NCBI GenBank assembly: GCA_918026815.1
Contig: CAKJVC010000055.1
Span: 310,001-374,000 of the forward strand
Length of the DNA: 64,000 nucleotides
DNA from: Chalara sp. BL73
Lineage: Eukaryota; Ascomycota; Leotiomycetes; Helotiales
Direction of reading: 5' to 3'
The translations under genes were made by a program, and so were the position numbers. Each line of letters begins with the position of its first letter. Position 1 is the stretch's first letter. A model generated the notes under the pieces. That model worked only from the letters and a program-made list of their open reading frames with translations, did not search any database and was not told where the DNA came from. This document shows, one piece after another, positions 37,482 through 49,830 of the stretch.

Positions 37482-40160
37482 TCACCAGATGGCAAAGTCA
37501 CCAGATGGAGGGTTAACTCCCGGCGGAGGCGTCCCGCCTGGCGTGGTTGGTGTTGTGGTCCTTCTTGGCGCTCTCTCGCCAGGGAGATGGCCGTGTCCCC
37601 TCTCGTCTTCATCGGAGGGTGGGTCGGGCGCGGGATCCCTCATTTTACCATGCTTCCCCAGCTCAAGGGCGACTCGCTCCCCATCTAGGCCCGCGTCGCG
37701 TAAGGTATTCCCCTCCCGGGCGTCGAAAATTCTCCCATATCTATCCGCGTTATCCCGCTCCGCCGTCGCTTCGCGCTCTGCGGCTTTTATTCTCGTCGAG
37801 GAGGACCGCCTGGGAATATTTAAGGGCCGTTCCTGTTCCCTCTCCTTACGTGCCATCTCCAGAGATGTTTCCCCCCACTCGCCCGAAGCGTAGTCTGTAG
37901 GCTCCAATTTCTCCCTCCGCTCGGATTGTTGTCTTCTAAATGTTGCTTGCCGAGGTAGACCTGGTACTACCTTTCTACTTGTTCTGCGACCAGGATCCGG
38001 TAATGAGGCATCTCCAGTTAATACGCGATTAAGCGGCCGCGAAGGGCCCTGGTCTGCATCTTCTTCGTCCTCGCTACCGAAAAGAGAGGGGGTACGGTTC
38101 CAGTAACGAGGTCTCAATTCTCTTCTAGACAGCCTACCAATATCGTGGTCTGGGTCCTCCTCTTCATCAACCGTAATATCTGGTTGCTTTTGTTCCCTTT
38201 TTCCTAAGCCCAGTCTTTTCAAGAGACCATATCCCCTTAAGCCCGCAGGTGGTGAATCTACAAGCTCTTTTCTATTTGGCCTTCTTCCTGGTGGGGATGT
38301 ATAGGAAGAACAGGAAGAACCTGATGGAGCGGGCGATACGAAATCCGATCTTCGCCGTCTTGCAGCAGCTTGTTGCCTCTCAAGCCTCCGCTGCCTGCGA
38401 AGTTCTGCTACTTGCGCATCCTCAGAGGCTGTCTGGTGATATTCGGTTGACACAGGGCTACCGGAATCGGCATTTCTTGAAGGCAACCGCATCTCTACAT
38501 CTGTTTCTGGAACTTCGCTTCGTCTACCGCGCTGATTAGAACCTAGCGACTCTTCGCTATCTGTGAAGTCACTGAAGTGGAGAATCTCCTGTATCAGACT
38601 CGATAGAGAATCACCTGAATCATCATCTTCATCAAGATCATCTTCTGGTAGGGCGGATAGCGCCAGCTGCTCCATATGGCGACCCAGATGCATTTGGAAT
38701 TGCTTCAAGCTAACGTCGCACTTTTGTGACTGATTTATTTGTCGTAGCTTTTCACCATATTCAACACAGAGAGGGCAATCGGTCGCATCTATCCTTGGAA
38801 TCTGACTTGAGTCCAGGATTTCATCGAGCGCATTTCGAACGAGCTCGCCGGGGTGTGATCTGCTTATATGCTTTTCAAGTTGTGGTCGAGTCATACTAGT
38901 GATATCATCACAAATCTTGCAGAGATATTGCTTTCGGTGAAATCTTAATTCATGATCAAACCACTGGTGCTGACTCTCGAACATGCTGAGACCACAATCT
39001 TCAAATGTGCAGACATACGGCCGGAGATCACTGAAGACGTGTTTCCTGGGAGATCAGGTTTGAGAGGGCTTTCTCAAATTTTGGAGTGAAACTTACTTCC
39101 ATTCATTCTTATTTTGCATTACTTGAGGCCGCCAGCATAGGGAACATTCGAAATGCTGGCCATATTCAGCTCTCACACCATTAGCGTTCCTTGGAAGCAG
39201 CGGAGTTCTCAAAAGATCAGCTGCACCATCCTTCCCTTTACTTGAATCGGCATATTCTGTCCTTGCAAATTGAGATACTATCTGTGTCATAGTCAAAGGA
39301 TCGGCGTCGCGAGGTTGATGAAAGTCACCTTCTTGGTAGGTAGACGCTTTTTCTCCAGACCAAACAGTCTTCCCATCGATATGCTTGATCATATGTGTCT
39401 CTTCCATAAGCTTCTGATGTTCTCGACGATAGTAAAGGTATTGTCGGCGTCGAGCGATTGCCGTACCCAATCGCTCGCGTAGCCAATAGTGGCCTGATCG
39501 CGTGTGCGCATATTTGTCGCCAACATGGACAATATCGCTTGTAGGATCCAACGGATGTTTTGCAGCTGCTTTAAGGTACTCATCTTGTTCTGGCTTTTTC
39601 CGAATGATCATTGAGAGCTCAAAGAGGTTTGTGATTGCTTCTTTTATTGCCAGACCTAACTCTTTCAATTCCGAGTTTGTTGGCAATACATCATCCTGTT
39701 GAGAACCCGAGTCCAAATTTACAGGGGAAACATCCTCAACTATCCTTTCCGTTTCTATTGGAGATGAAGGCCATATCTGATTCTCTTTCTCTCCAGATAT
39801 AATGGCTAAGGCTGTCACAGAATCAATATTCTGCGAATCCAAAGGAAACTTTAAAGAAGGCTTACCCATATCGAGAGACTCTTCTAAGTAGCTAAGACTC
39901 TTTTTCACAACCCCGATTGCATTTTGATCGTTTCTTATACGATACTCAAGAGAGCTAGGAAGTCGCGCATCTTGCAAGGCGGCAATATTCTTAGCCCACA
40001 GCTCAAAGCGTCTTGACTCTTCTTCTAGCAAGGCCTCCGGAAGATGGTCCTTATGCGCCGATTCCTTGAGGCCTTCTGCAAGGAACGAGAAGATCCGAGT
40101 ACAAGACCGGCCGCACGATGCAATCGTGGATGTTGATGTCGTAGATAGGTCAGTCATCAT
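37482..40160 (-). CDS. AcuF-like C2H2 zinc-finger protein
   Basis: A fungal protein of the group often named 'oxidoreductase AcuF-like C2H2 type zinc finger'; its role is unknown, and these proteins often accompany NLR-like or HeLo-type genes. Exons are 40160-39097 and 39045-37482 with a 51-base phase-2 intron (GTAAGT..CTCCCAG), giving 875 residues. The N-terminal helical region has EEESRRFELWAKNIAALQ, usual for the family. Cys/His pairs appear in FECSLCWRPQ, RPYVCTFEDCGL with WFDHELRFH, YLCKICDD with HISRSH, and DCPLCVEYG with HLGRHMEQLALSALP. The C-terminal third is disordered and Arg/Glu/Ser-rich. No ATG is found upstream in frame before a stop at about 40287, so the start is the first of two ATGs. 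It is divergent from the next gene. Confidence 0.85.
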
Positions 40161-40549
40161 CAATGTCTCAAAATTTATACGTTTGTCATGCCACTGGCTC
40201 AAGATACAGGCTTGGGCACGAGATTGGCGTTGCCTATGTACTCCTGACTTCCCATGCTTTGGACAAAGGGACGCAAGCTACCTTGTCATAACCCAAAAAT
40301 GAGGCTGATGGTCTTTACATGGAGTTGTTTCCAGAATGGCTGTAAACCAATCAATATTCTGCTCATTTTGCGGCTGAGATGTTTCCCCTCTTGCTCTATA
40401 AATCATGAACATCAACCTTTTTTCATCAATTGAGCGTGGTATACACTCTGCTCAGGCGCTCAGTCTATGTGATACATGAGATTGAATATAGTGCCTCCTG
40501 CTGTGTGATAGTTCTTGTCGTCAGTTCAAGTTCACACCGAGCACGCCGT
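40161..40549. promoter_or_regulatory. divergent promoter region, C2H2 / DUF7580 genes
   Basis: 389 bases between start codons at 40160 (minus) and 40550 (plus). Both genes must be transcribed from here. No individual motif is certain. Confidence 0.55.
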
Positions 40550-43301
40550 ATGGAGGTCGCTGGGCTGGTTCTGGGAGCATATCCTGCTGCCATCATAGTT
40601 TTTGAACAATACAAAGTGAGTAATCTTTCGGTACAGAATCCCCTTGTCTCGGGTGTGTAATAAGAACGAAAACGGCTATTTTGTTCTTCAGATTGCTACA
40701 GAAACAGGGAAACTAATCCTGCACGCAATGTAGAGAGGTGCTCGGTATTACGCGAACTGGGCCCGGTTTCGTCGAAAATATGAGGCATTTATCCGAGATA
40801 TGGAAGGCCAACAATTATTCTTCGAAGGCATTCTCCAAGACTTGATGTGTGGAGGACCGGATCCATTTCTCCCTGCAGCAGATTCCAAGGACAAGTTCCT
40901 TGAGATTGTCAATGACTCCACTTTTACTGGCTGGCGTAATCCGGTCTTGATTTCGAGGCTGAAAAGCCGTCTTGATAATCGCTATGACTGGTGTATCTAC
41001 ACCATAAAACGAATTTATGATATATTAGAGGACCTCGGAGAGATAATGAATACTCAAGAGGTGAGCCCGGCGCTTCCTAAGTTACCTGCTGAAGCATGTC
41101 CAGTCTGTGCCACTAATGTTTGTTGTAGTTGATGTCGAGTGAGCACACCGCGGACTGGTGGAGGCTTCAATGGGAGCGGATATCGCAAGCTCTATTTACC
41201 GGAAGATACGAGGGACATACTGAAGCCAAAAGACTTATCGAGGAGCTCAGCCAAATGGTAGAGTTGAGTGATAAGCACCGCTCACAAGGTGCTCGAATAC
41301 TCGCATCTTTGAACCCGATTTTCAAGAAAATCTGGCAAACTTCAAACAATCTTTATGAAGTTCTTAAAGCCGCATGGCATTGCCATTGCCGTGTTTCACA
41401 TCAAGCCCTCTTGCAGTTAGAGCAAAGGCTCGAAACAACAAGTTGTGACTTCCATCTTCTGTTCATCCTACCCAGTAATTTTACCCAGGGTGATAAAGCA
41501 GATAACTCAGCATTTACAGAGGTGGTTGAGCAAGAAGTTCAGGTAGTAGTCTCAGAGCCGGTAGAATCAGAGCCTCAAAATGGACAAAAGTTATCGTCAC
41601 CGACACCCGCGCCAAAACAAGATACAACTCTAGCCGTGAAGCCTAACCCTCCTGAAAATGTTGCCCCTAAATCACAACTTAGTCCTCCCAGCATCGTGAC
41701 CAAGTCATCCCAAAGCTCCATGAAAAGTGGTGCATCAGACAGCACAGGGAAGTTCCCATTCTTCAGCTCAGATTCCAAATTCAGGTAGGCAGGCATTTTT
41801 ATAAAATCCTAAAGAATAGACCTTGTCTTGATCCTATCTAGATGCGTCATGCAGGCCTGCCCCACCGGCAAGGAGATGAAGAAGTGGTATGAGCACCTGA
41901 ATCTCTATTCAAGGACATTCTTCTCTAGAACTGTATCTTTTTCGCGTGGGTGGCCAAAGGCCGTGTTCAATATAGTAGTGCTTCTTTACTTTTGACACAT
42001 CAATATGCATTTGCAAGTATCATGCTGATTTTTGTTCTCAGGAAACTGTTTCGAGGAAATAAGCAAGGCGAAACGGGCTTAACCGCTATCAAGCCTATGC
42101 CGACGACAAAAGAGAAGCATATATCTGTAACAATCACAAAGTTTACTGTATCAAATAGCACACGAAAGCAAACTCGAATAGACGAGGAACCTGTTAGCAA
42201 GCCTTCCAAACACGCTACAGTGACACAGAATGCCACACAACTTCAAGCACAATCCGATACACCTCCCAGCTCACCTCTTGCAAAAGCTGCCTCCAAAGTC
42301 CTGATAGCAGATCTTTGTGATACCATGCGTGTAGCATCTGCTGCAACGTCTCTTGGTTACTTCGTCGACAGAAGTAAAAGCCAGCTAGATTTCATGGCTG
42401 GTGATCGTAGCATGAAGGTAGTTCAGCCTTTTAGGTTCAAGTTCTCTCTCCCATGTTTCATAAGTTCGGAACGTTGCTTTATGCTAGAGTTTAAAACTAT
42501 AAGTAGCAATCTGGCCCCGAGATGTCTTTCATTTATGGGATCATGGTGCTATGCTTTAACGTCTCTTTCCTTGGGAAGCTTTGGATTCATGATACAAATC
42601 CAGTCCAGATAGAAGGCTGACTCCAAAATTTTATTAAACAGGCTTCTACGGATGCAGCTCCAATAAGCTTAGACCAAGTTCTTGAGGGAAAAATTGTTAA
42701 ACCATACCAGTTTTCTCCCGAAAAGCGTGCAGTCCTTGCCACTATTCTCGCATCCTCGCTTCTGCAGCTTCAAAGAACACATTGGCTAAAAAGTCATTGG
42801 ACCAAAAAGGACATAGTCTTCAAAACCCGTGGTGGGACGGTGTTATTTGACCAGCCATATATATCACGAGATTTCATGTCGTCCAAGCTCATATCGAAGG
42901 ACACCCATGTCAAGACCCTTCCAGACACCGACACGCCCCCAAACTTTAACCCAAAAACTTCTCTCGAGTCCCTTGGTATTCTCCTTACAGAGCTCTGCTT
43001 CGGCGTCCCGATTGAGGCTCACCAAGACAGAGTCCATGTTCGCCCTATGGACTTCAGCATCGAATCCAACCACGAGTTTTGCCTCGCGATAGCACGCGCA
43101 TGGACGTGGGAGGAGATTCGTGCACAAGACCCACTGTTCTCGGATCCGATCAATAGCTGCTTTAACTTTCCGGGTTTGAGGAGATTTGAGGAGGGACGTG
43201 CGGACGAGGTCATGAATGATGTTTACGAGCTTATTGTTAGGCCGCTGTATGCGGAGACGGTGAGGAGGTGGCCACCGCAGACGAGGGGTGCGAGGTCTTA
43301 A
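40550..43301 (+). CDS. HeLo-like / DUF7580-type fungal protein
   Basis: A protein of the family with a prion-inhibition-like N-terminal helical domain and a C-terminal kinase-fold-like DUF7580 region; function unknown. My model has six exons: 40550-40615, 40734-41060, 41129-41784, 41842-41886, 42042-42417 and 42642-43301; the phases agree and it gives 709 residues. The N-terminus MEVAGLVLGAYPAAIIVFEQ is the hallmark start; ANWARFRRKYEAFIRDMEGQQ follows. The middle is Pro/Ser/Lys-rich and disordered. The C-terminus has ISLDQVLEGK, RAVLATILASSLLQLQ, THWLKSHWTKKDIVF, LFDQPYISRDF and SLESLGILLTELCFG, characteristic of the family. The 45-base fourth exon and the 224-base fifth intron are the least certain parts. 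The active-site residues of true kinases are not evident. Confidence 0.8.
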
Positions 43302-43686
43302 GAACTCGGATTACTGTGTCGATATGGGAATATATAAGAATACTTCTAAAAATACCCCAGGGCCTAGATCTGGTTGACGAAACATTACTGACTAATAACC
43401 GCGAGTTGCGTATACGCATAGTCACCAAGTATTTGAGATCTGTTAACGGTGTTTTAAAAAGCATCCGAGTTTTATGAGACACGGAGATTTAATGTGTTAC
43501 ACTCTACTTCACCAACAGGAAAACAGTTCTATTTCAAGTGATATATCTCATTCGTCGTAGTAATTCATTATTTCATGAACTTGATGCACATGCATCGTTC
43601 TCCATATCAATGCCTCGAGTCTCAAATAGATATGCATCCCCTATTGCCCGGCTTGTTAAGGGGATTTAATCCATCTTACGCTCAAT
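43302..43686. other. convergent 3' spacer
   Basis: 385 bases between opposing stops. No gene seen. Confidence 0.6.
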
Positions 43687-45697
43687 TTAGACCTTTTTGT
43701 CGGCATTATTCTCAACATGCATAGGGACCTCCTTTGTCTCGCCAACGTCATCGGCATGAATCTGCTTCTCGACAGCGACTACAGCTTGGTTCGCCAATTC
43801 CTTGTCCTCGAACACTGCCACAAAGTCAGCAACTCATCCTAACTCCGCGGCTCAAGGTACTTACAGAATGCCAGCTCTTCAAGGGTTCTTCCCGAGGTCT
43901 CAGGGTACATGAAAAAGATGAAAGAGAACTCGAAAGCTATCCATCCGCAGTAGATGGCGAAAAACTTCCAGTTTATGGCGTCCATGGCAATCGGGTTCAC
44001 GTTCTGCGAGAAAAACCCACCACCTTTTCCGAAAAACTGTTCGATTCCGATACCCCGCGAGCGTTGCGCGTAGGGGAATAGCTCAATAAGATATGCTACA
44101 CAGACAAGTCAGAATCCATTCCTATGGCTTTCGATGCCTAGACTTACTGTAAGTGAGCGCGTTGTTTCCTAGATTGTAGGTAGGTTGGTATGCAAAATAG
44201 AAGACCAGCGCAGCAACAGCCGCCGCGTTATTCTTGACTCCGTCCGCCGTGGCTTTGTGAAGCCGCTGGAACGCAACCGTCATTGCGATGAAGACGACAA
44301 GCATGCTAGCCGAGGATGCCATGAACATGGTTCTGCGGCGGAACTTCGCCACGATGAGTGCGGCTATCGAGGCAGTGATGAGACCCCAGCAAGCATTAGC
44401 GATATTGATCCGGGTTTTGGCATAGTTGCTCGTGTGGCCCATCATTTCATAAAGGATATTCTGATAACTGTAGTTCCGTCAGTAAAACTTCACGCATCTC
44501 GCTACAGAGCGGTATGGTGGTGGCTCTGAATTTCATAATATGTGCCACTAACTAGCCGTTTGTGGATTCTTGTATCTGGAAAGAATATATCGCTTACTAT
44601 GATAGAAGAGTATTGCCAGACATCTGTGTGAACAGGCCTAGAAAGGCCGAAATGAGCACACGACGACGCATTCCGGATGTCGCAACCATGTCCATCCAGG
44701 ACCGCTTCGAATTCTCGAGCTCAAGCTTAATGGTAGACCTGATCTGAGCCATTTCGGCTTTGGCAAGCACAGAGTTTGTGTCCCCCTCCGCATGGTATTT
44801 AACCAAAATTGCGTACGCCTCTTCGTCTCTATCTCGGCTTATAAGCCATCTAGGGCTTTCTGGAAGGAAGCTTTGAGCATCTGTCAGAGACTGGTAACAG
44901 AGACTTCGCAAAAAAAAACTCTAAAAAAAACTCACAAGACGAAGCCGATCTGTAGGAGCGAAGGACAGATCTGTAGGAATGAAGGAATTCGCCAACTCCA
45001 ATCGCTCTTGATGTCACTGGTACCGATAGCAATGGCTGATGCAATAATCTGTCCGATGAAGTAGGAAGAGTTGAAGAGAGAAGTGAGGGTGGGTCGGTCG
45101 TTTGGATGTCCCAGTTCTCCGATCAGCGCGGAGCCGGCAATGATAGCAATAACGATTCCGAATCCAAGGACCATACGGGCAAAAATATACATCCCAACTA
45201 GCACGACTCAGTACTAAATCACGGCTTTGCTCATAGGAACTTACGGTTTTGAGCACATCCCTGAATTACTGCTCCAACGCACATAATTAACGAACCTATC
45301 GTGACCGCCCATCTTCTGCCGAGTCTCTGGTTAAGCCAAGGCGCAATAGGGACGCCGGCTATGGACCCGAGTTGGTAGCAGGAGGCAACTAATCCAAGCA
45401 TTGCTGGTTTTAGGCCTGGCTTTCCTTTAGCATCAACATGGCCGGAGGAGAAGTCTATCTTTATTAGCGACTAGATTTGGGCATCCGCTAGAAGCCGTTA
45501 CATTTGTTCCATGCAGCAGAAAATTGCAAGGTCCCGATGAGTGTAGAATCGAAACCGGAGGTCATCTCTACACCCATACAGCAGAGGAAAAGGTAAATGT
45601 ACATAATCCGTAGGTTTCGCTTTTTGTACCACTTTACCTTATCCTCCTCGGCGATCCGAGTGAGGATAGGATCAGAGAATCCCTCGGTGCCTCCCAT
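43687..45697 (-). CDS. MFS sugar transporter (lactose/hexose-type)
   Basis: A 12-helix sugar porter of the major facilitator superfamily, placed in the plasma membrane. Seven exons: 45697-45502, 45454-45245, 45197-44936, 44870-44598, 44467-44148, 44095-43865 and 43814-43687; introns are 47 to 130 bases, all phases agree, giving 539 residues. Signature motifs: FDSTLIGTLQ in helix 1, NQRLGRRWAV after helix 2, FARMVLGFG in helix 4, FFLPESPRWLISRDRDEEA after helix 6, SGNTLLSYYQNIL in helix 7, YLIELFPYAQRSRGIG and YPETSGRTLEELAF after helix 12. The overall look matches fungal lactose-permease-like or quinate-like porters, but the substrate cannot be fixed. In a window with two beta-galactosidases a galactoside is attractive, although the genes are not adjacent. 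Confidence 0.9.
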
Positions 45698-46713
45698 ATT
45701 GCGTGGATGAGCTCAATTTGATTCGAATATGTTGCCTTAAGAACTGGAGGGACGGTTGGGCAGACAAAATCTCAAACAAGGGCATATGGCCACGATGATA
45801 TAGGATATCTCGGATGTCGGGGCCCCAGATCTCCACAAATTCAACTACATCAACAACCGTTTAGAGTAAACGAGAAGAAGGCATTTTTTCCAGGATCTTC
45901 AATTAGCCGCCATGTCATGGTGTAATCATCCGACAACCTGGGTCGTGTTGTTTTTTTGCACGTTGCAATAGCATCGGCGGATTGTATCCAGAAATATGCC
46001 AAGCGGCCGAGCTAGTACTTATAGGCCGGTTTGGGAGACGAGGAGGAACGCTAATTGGACCTGGTTGATGCAGATGCTCCGGAAGATCGCCAGTTTCCCC
46101 TTGACGCACACCCACACGTGCGTTCATAATGACTGTACCCGTTGGTTGCATACTCACACATGAGTTTGTAAAGACCGCACAGTATAAAACATGAGGATAC
46201 TCTGACAGATAATGGATTGTCTCGATTGTGCTATAATCTAGATACCCGCGAGGTTCCAATTTACAGGGGGGGAAGAATTGATACTAAGTAAGGCTTGGAC
46301 ACTCGGATTAAGCTTGCACCGCAGATGCATCCTGAAAGCCAAATCATTCTTGAACGCGTGCAGCCGACTCTTGCACAAATGCAAGTTTGGGGCGTAAGCA
46401 TATCCGAGTGATCACACTTGTCGGGTTCTGAAGGAGATCGTGATCACTAGGCACTATTGGGTATTGGTCCCTCGTGTTTCAATTTGCTCAGTAATACGGG
46501 CCGCTGGGGGGATAGTAAGCATAAAGAGGAAGGGCAGGGCCGGTGCACCGGGCACTACTGTATGGTACGCGAATTTGCGATGCGAATCGCCATTGCTTGA
46601 CAGAATATCACGTGAAATTGCCACTAGTCGATATTGGGTGCAAAATCCCTACTCCTATGCGTTTCTAGCGAATTCATGTCATCCATTCATCGTCATCATC
46701 CAAATTCATCATA
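45698..46713. other. promoter of the MFS gene and 3' flank of the PLC gene
   Basis: 1.0 kb with no supported gene. Frames at 45915-46259 (minus) and 46440-46871 (plus) show no domain, and the latter runs into the PLC gene antisense. Confidence 0.55.
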
Positions 46714-48720
46714 TCACGTTAGCTTCTTCTCAATCTTCACTAGCAAAACACCTTTGCTTTCCACTCCTTGGGCATCCATCAACTTCACAAAACGATAGCC
46801 GCTCCGGAGACGATCCAGTCTCACACAGGCCCATGCGGATAAATCATTCCTGCCAATCTCATCATCCTTGACCAGAAACCGAACGAAGGCAAGTTCAGGA
46901 GTGACTCCCTCAATGCTCTTGAATTCCAGAGTCTCGCCCTCGAAGCTGGGGCTGATACCCTTGCGGGTTTTCGTTTTCGCCTTGTACTCGCCTTCCTTAG
47001 CTTTGCCAGATTGTTCTTTCAAACTATGCGCATGGTGTGGTTCAGTATGCACTTCGACTTTAACATAGGGTCTAAAGCCAGAAGCCGTATCATCTTTCTC
47101 TGGTAATGGGAGATTTTGAGCTGCAAAAACTGTAATCTTCAAGTTCAGGGTTTTGGCAATTACCCCCGTGGCTGGAGTGCCTGGTGCTGCGATGCTCTTG
47201 TCTACTGTGGAGGGTGTAGCGGAGTTGTCCTTTCCAATCCGGTAGCCTTCGGGCTTGAGCACATAGCCACCAGTCCCAGCGAACATGCCCTCATTGAGCA
47301 TCATCCCTTCATCCCACTTTTGCCAATTCAGTGCCACAATTTGAATGCCTTTGCGCCAGAAGACAGGTGGGTCCAAGTTCGAGGAACCAATGCGCATTCC
47401 GGATGGGTAGGTACGCATCATGTACTTCTGATTGTGCTTGAACAGCTCTGGAGCTTGAGTCTCGTGCACTTCCATAACCCCACGTTCGGAAAGAGAGAAG
47501 ATGTGGGTAGGCATTGCTGCCTCAGGTTGGGCCAAAGATTTGTAGGATACGCCACGGGTGTAAATACCAAAGTCACTCAGGGCTTGTATGATCTTAGATG
47601 GCTTTTTCTGCTTGTCTGCTACAGTTTTAGATGCAGCAGCCTCGGGCGGAAGACTTTCAGTATTGCTCGTTGTCGTTGATGGTGTCGTACCAGGTGGTGC
47701 GTATTTCACCTTCACAAGAATCTTCCGTCGCAGGTCATGAGGTGATGGTAAAACCTGTGCATCGGAGTCTGGTCTTGGTAGCAGGAAACTGGACCACACA
47801 TCATTCATAATGCTGACAATTACTTCTTGTTGCGCACTGGAGCAGTGGATTTCGAGGCTGACAATGAGTGGAAGTTCGCTGACCGTGAATGCATATTCTT
47901 TAATCGTCTCGCATACTTCGCGAAATGATACTTCTTTGGTAAGGGTATAACCATGAAGGACCCTGGGCTCGATGGCAACGGCTTGAGGAGTAGATTGTCT
48001 CTTGAGGGAAGAGATGCTCGGTGCATCTGCATGAGATTCCTTCGCGGGAGGTGAGGTCGACTCAGCACCTGTCTTTGATTCGTTGCTTGTGTACTTCTCT
48101 AGTCTTTTGCCTAAGGATGTTTTCTCAAGCCGGCTAGAGATAGACCCGGGGATTTTCTTAGCCAGCCGCTCTTTGCGGTTGGCTGATTTGAGATTCTTCT
48201 TTTCAGTGTATTCTTCGTCGCTTTCCTCATCAGACGAATCTGAATCTGAGTCATCTCCATCCCAAACATCGATCTCAATGCATCGGCAACCACGGAGCAG
48301 CACGTTCTTGTATGCATCCGTGCTGGAATCGCTGTACAGTTGATTGCCCGTGAGATATGTGTTGTGGCTAGAGCTAATGTAATAGCTGCTCAAAGGCCAC
48401 GATAGATCGTTTTTAGGAGGGGGCCGTAAGATATTTCCAGTGGAAGATGTTATATATTTCAAGAAGTTGCTAAAGTCTAGTTCATCCTGGATCGTGAAGC
48501 TTGATGAATCGGCTGGATCGTCCGATTGCACGTGATGAAGGAATGTTGCAAGCTCGTTTTTGTGCCACTTCTTATCAGGTCCTGCATTATTCTTGAATAT
48601 TGACTCCAAATGTGGTAGAAAAGAGGCATCGATCTCGATGGACTTGTCTCGCTCCCCCTGCTGACCACCGCCAGCCTGCCGGATGGAATCTTGGATTGGC
48701 ACCGAACCTTTCTCAGCCAT
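46714..48720 (-). CDS. phosphoinositide-specific phospholipase C (delta type)
   Basis: This enzyme cleaves PIP2 to IP3 and diacylglycerol in calcium signalling at the membrane. It is a single exon of 668 residues with its ATG at 48720. An EF-hand-like helical region spans ~30-95. The X domain starts with SSYYISSSHNTYLTGNQL (His119) and CIEIDVWDGD (calcium ligands); the second catalytic His is in VSLEIHCSS (His292). An acidic, then basic Ser-rich insert of about 95 residues (~155-248) interrupts the X domain before PRVLHGYTLT. The Y domain has YTRGVSYKSL, HQAPELF-type sequence, MRTYPSGMRIGSSN and FWRKGIQIVALNWQ. A C2 domain (LKITVFAAQNLP, PYVKVEVHTE, VRFLVKDDE) ends the protein. No PH domain is obvious. 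Fungi often have several paralogues, so I give no symbol. Confidence 0.94.
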   Translation of the reverse strand: MAEKGSVPIQDSIRQAGGGQQGERDKSIEIDASFLPHLESIFKNNAGPDKKWHKNELATFLHHVQSDDPADSSSFTIQDELDFSNFLKYITSSTGNILRPPPKNDLSWPLSSYYISSSHNTYLTGNQLYSDSSTDAYKNVLLRGCRCIEIDVWDGDDSDSDSSDEESDEEYTEKKNLKSANRKERLAKKIPGSISSRLEKTSLGKRLEKYTSNESKTGAESTSPPAKESHADAPSISSLKRQSTPQAVAIEPRVLHGYTLTKEVSFREVCETIKEYAFTVSELPLIVSLEIHCSSAQQEVIVSIMNDVWSSFLLPRPDSDAQVLPSPHDLRRKILVKVKYAPPGTTPSTTTSNTESLPPEAAASKTVADKQKKPSKIIQALSDFGIYTRGVSYKSLAQPEAAMPTHIFSLSERGVMEVHETQAPELFKHNQKYMMRTYPSGMRIGSSNLDPPVFWRKGIQIVALNWQKWDEGMMLNEGMFAGTGGYVLKPEGYRIGKDNSATPSTVDKSIAAPGTPATGVIAKTLNLKITVFAAQNLPLPEKDDTASGFRPYVKVEVHTEPHHAHSLKEQSGKAKEGEYKAKTKTRKGISPSFEGETLEFKSIEGVTPELAFVRFLVKDDEIGRNDLSAWACVRLDRLRSGYRFVKLMDAQGVESKGVLLVKIEKKLT

Positions 48721-49538
48721 CTCAGATAAAATTGATCTGGCGTATGAGAAGCTGTTAATGGGGGGCTTTCAAGCTCGATGTGGCAGATATTGTGTTTGAG
48801 ATGGTGATGGTGAGAAGAAGAATGGGAGTGAGGTTGGTTTGCAAACGAGACAGCCAAGGTAAGCCTGATGATGTTCTCCACACCACACTGAAACTTGGCT
48901 ACGAGCAACGTCACTGGCGCCGATGTTGCACAAAGAGTAGTTCTATCGACAAGATACAAGAAAGAAAACGGCATGTGAATATTTGCACAATGTGAGTCTA
49001 GCAGTCGGCGTCGAATGCTGAAGCCTCTGAAGCCTATCCTTTTCTGAAGGAGTAGATCCGAATATTTTACGATCACGTGTTGCATTGCTCCAGTCCCTTA
49101 CCGTTGTCAGAGGACTCATAGTAGAAATGAATTAAGAGTTTAAATCATCTTTCACTCTTCATTGTAGATTAATTCCTGCAGATTCGATGGCTCATTATTG
49201 CAACATATGGGCATGGTCACATGATCACATCGACATCTACCTGACTAGATCGTAATGCATGTTGAAGAGCGCTTTGGCGCGAAAGGCTATCTCGATTATA
49301 GTGCGAGTCGACTTCTATTCTGTTGGTTTTCAGTCACAAGACGTATGCCGTATGCCCGTAGTCTCAGGGTGAACAAAGTGCTACCCAGCCTAACTTTCTG
49401 TTAGCGTCTCGATGAAACTATTTTGCGGATGAAAAAAAGAACGGGATTCAGGTTGTAGAAGTAATTCTCAATCTACTGAATGGAAATTTAATGATCACTC
49501 TGCCTCTCTCGAACAGAGTATCATTTACTCGACCCCAG
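48721..49538. other. PLC upstream region
   Basis: Promoter region of the PLC gene. Contains TGATCACAT-like near-palindromes near 49220. No gene seen. Confidence 0.5.
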
Positions 49539-49830
49539 CTACTCCACCGTCACGGATAGCCCCATTTCATTTGCTCCCTGAGCAATTAAGTCGCATGCTG
49601 TCTGGAAATCTTGTAGACCATGCCCGACAGCATCTGTTTGCGACTAGCAACAAAAGAAACTGAAGACAAGACAGGCTTAAGAAAGCCACGCTAGATTAAT
49701 GGCCACGGCATAGGCTTTATAACACGTCTGAAATTTTCCGGGTTTGTCCCATAGAGCGTTTTTAACAACATAGACTTCGTCTCGCTTGCTCATGAGCCAG
49801 GCACCATGATTCTAAGGTAGCATATTAATT
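49539..49830 (-). pseudogene. possible remnant of an unrecognised gene (3' exons)
   Basis: On the minus strand two short open pieces read like protein: one near 49830-49700 (HGAWLMSKRDEVYVVKNALW, continuing CYKAYAVAINLAW) and one near 49660-49539 (DAVGHGLQDFQTACDLIAQ, ending in a stop at 49541-49539). A pyrimidine-rich stretch ending in GCTAG lies between them, as an intron would. I could not place the family and found no 5' exons, so it is either a truncated relic or a gene I failed to assemble. Confidence 0.3.
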
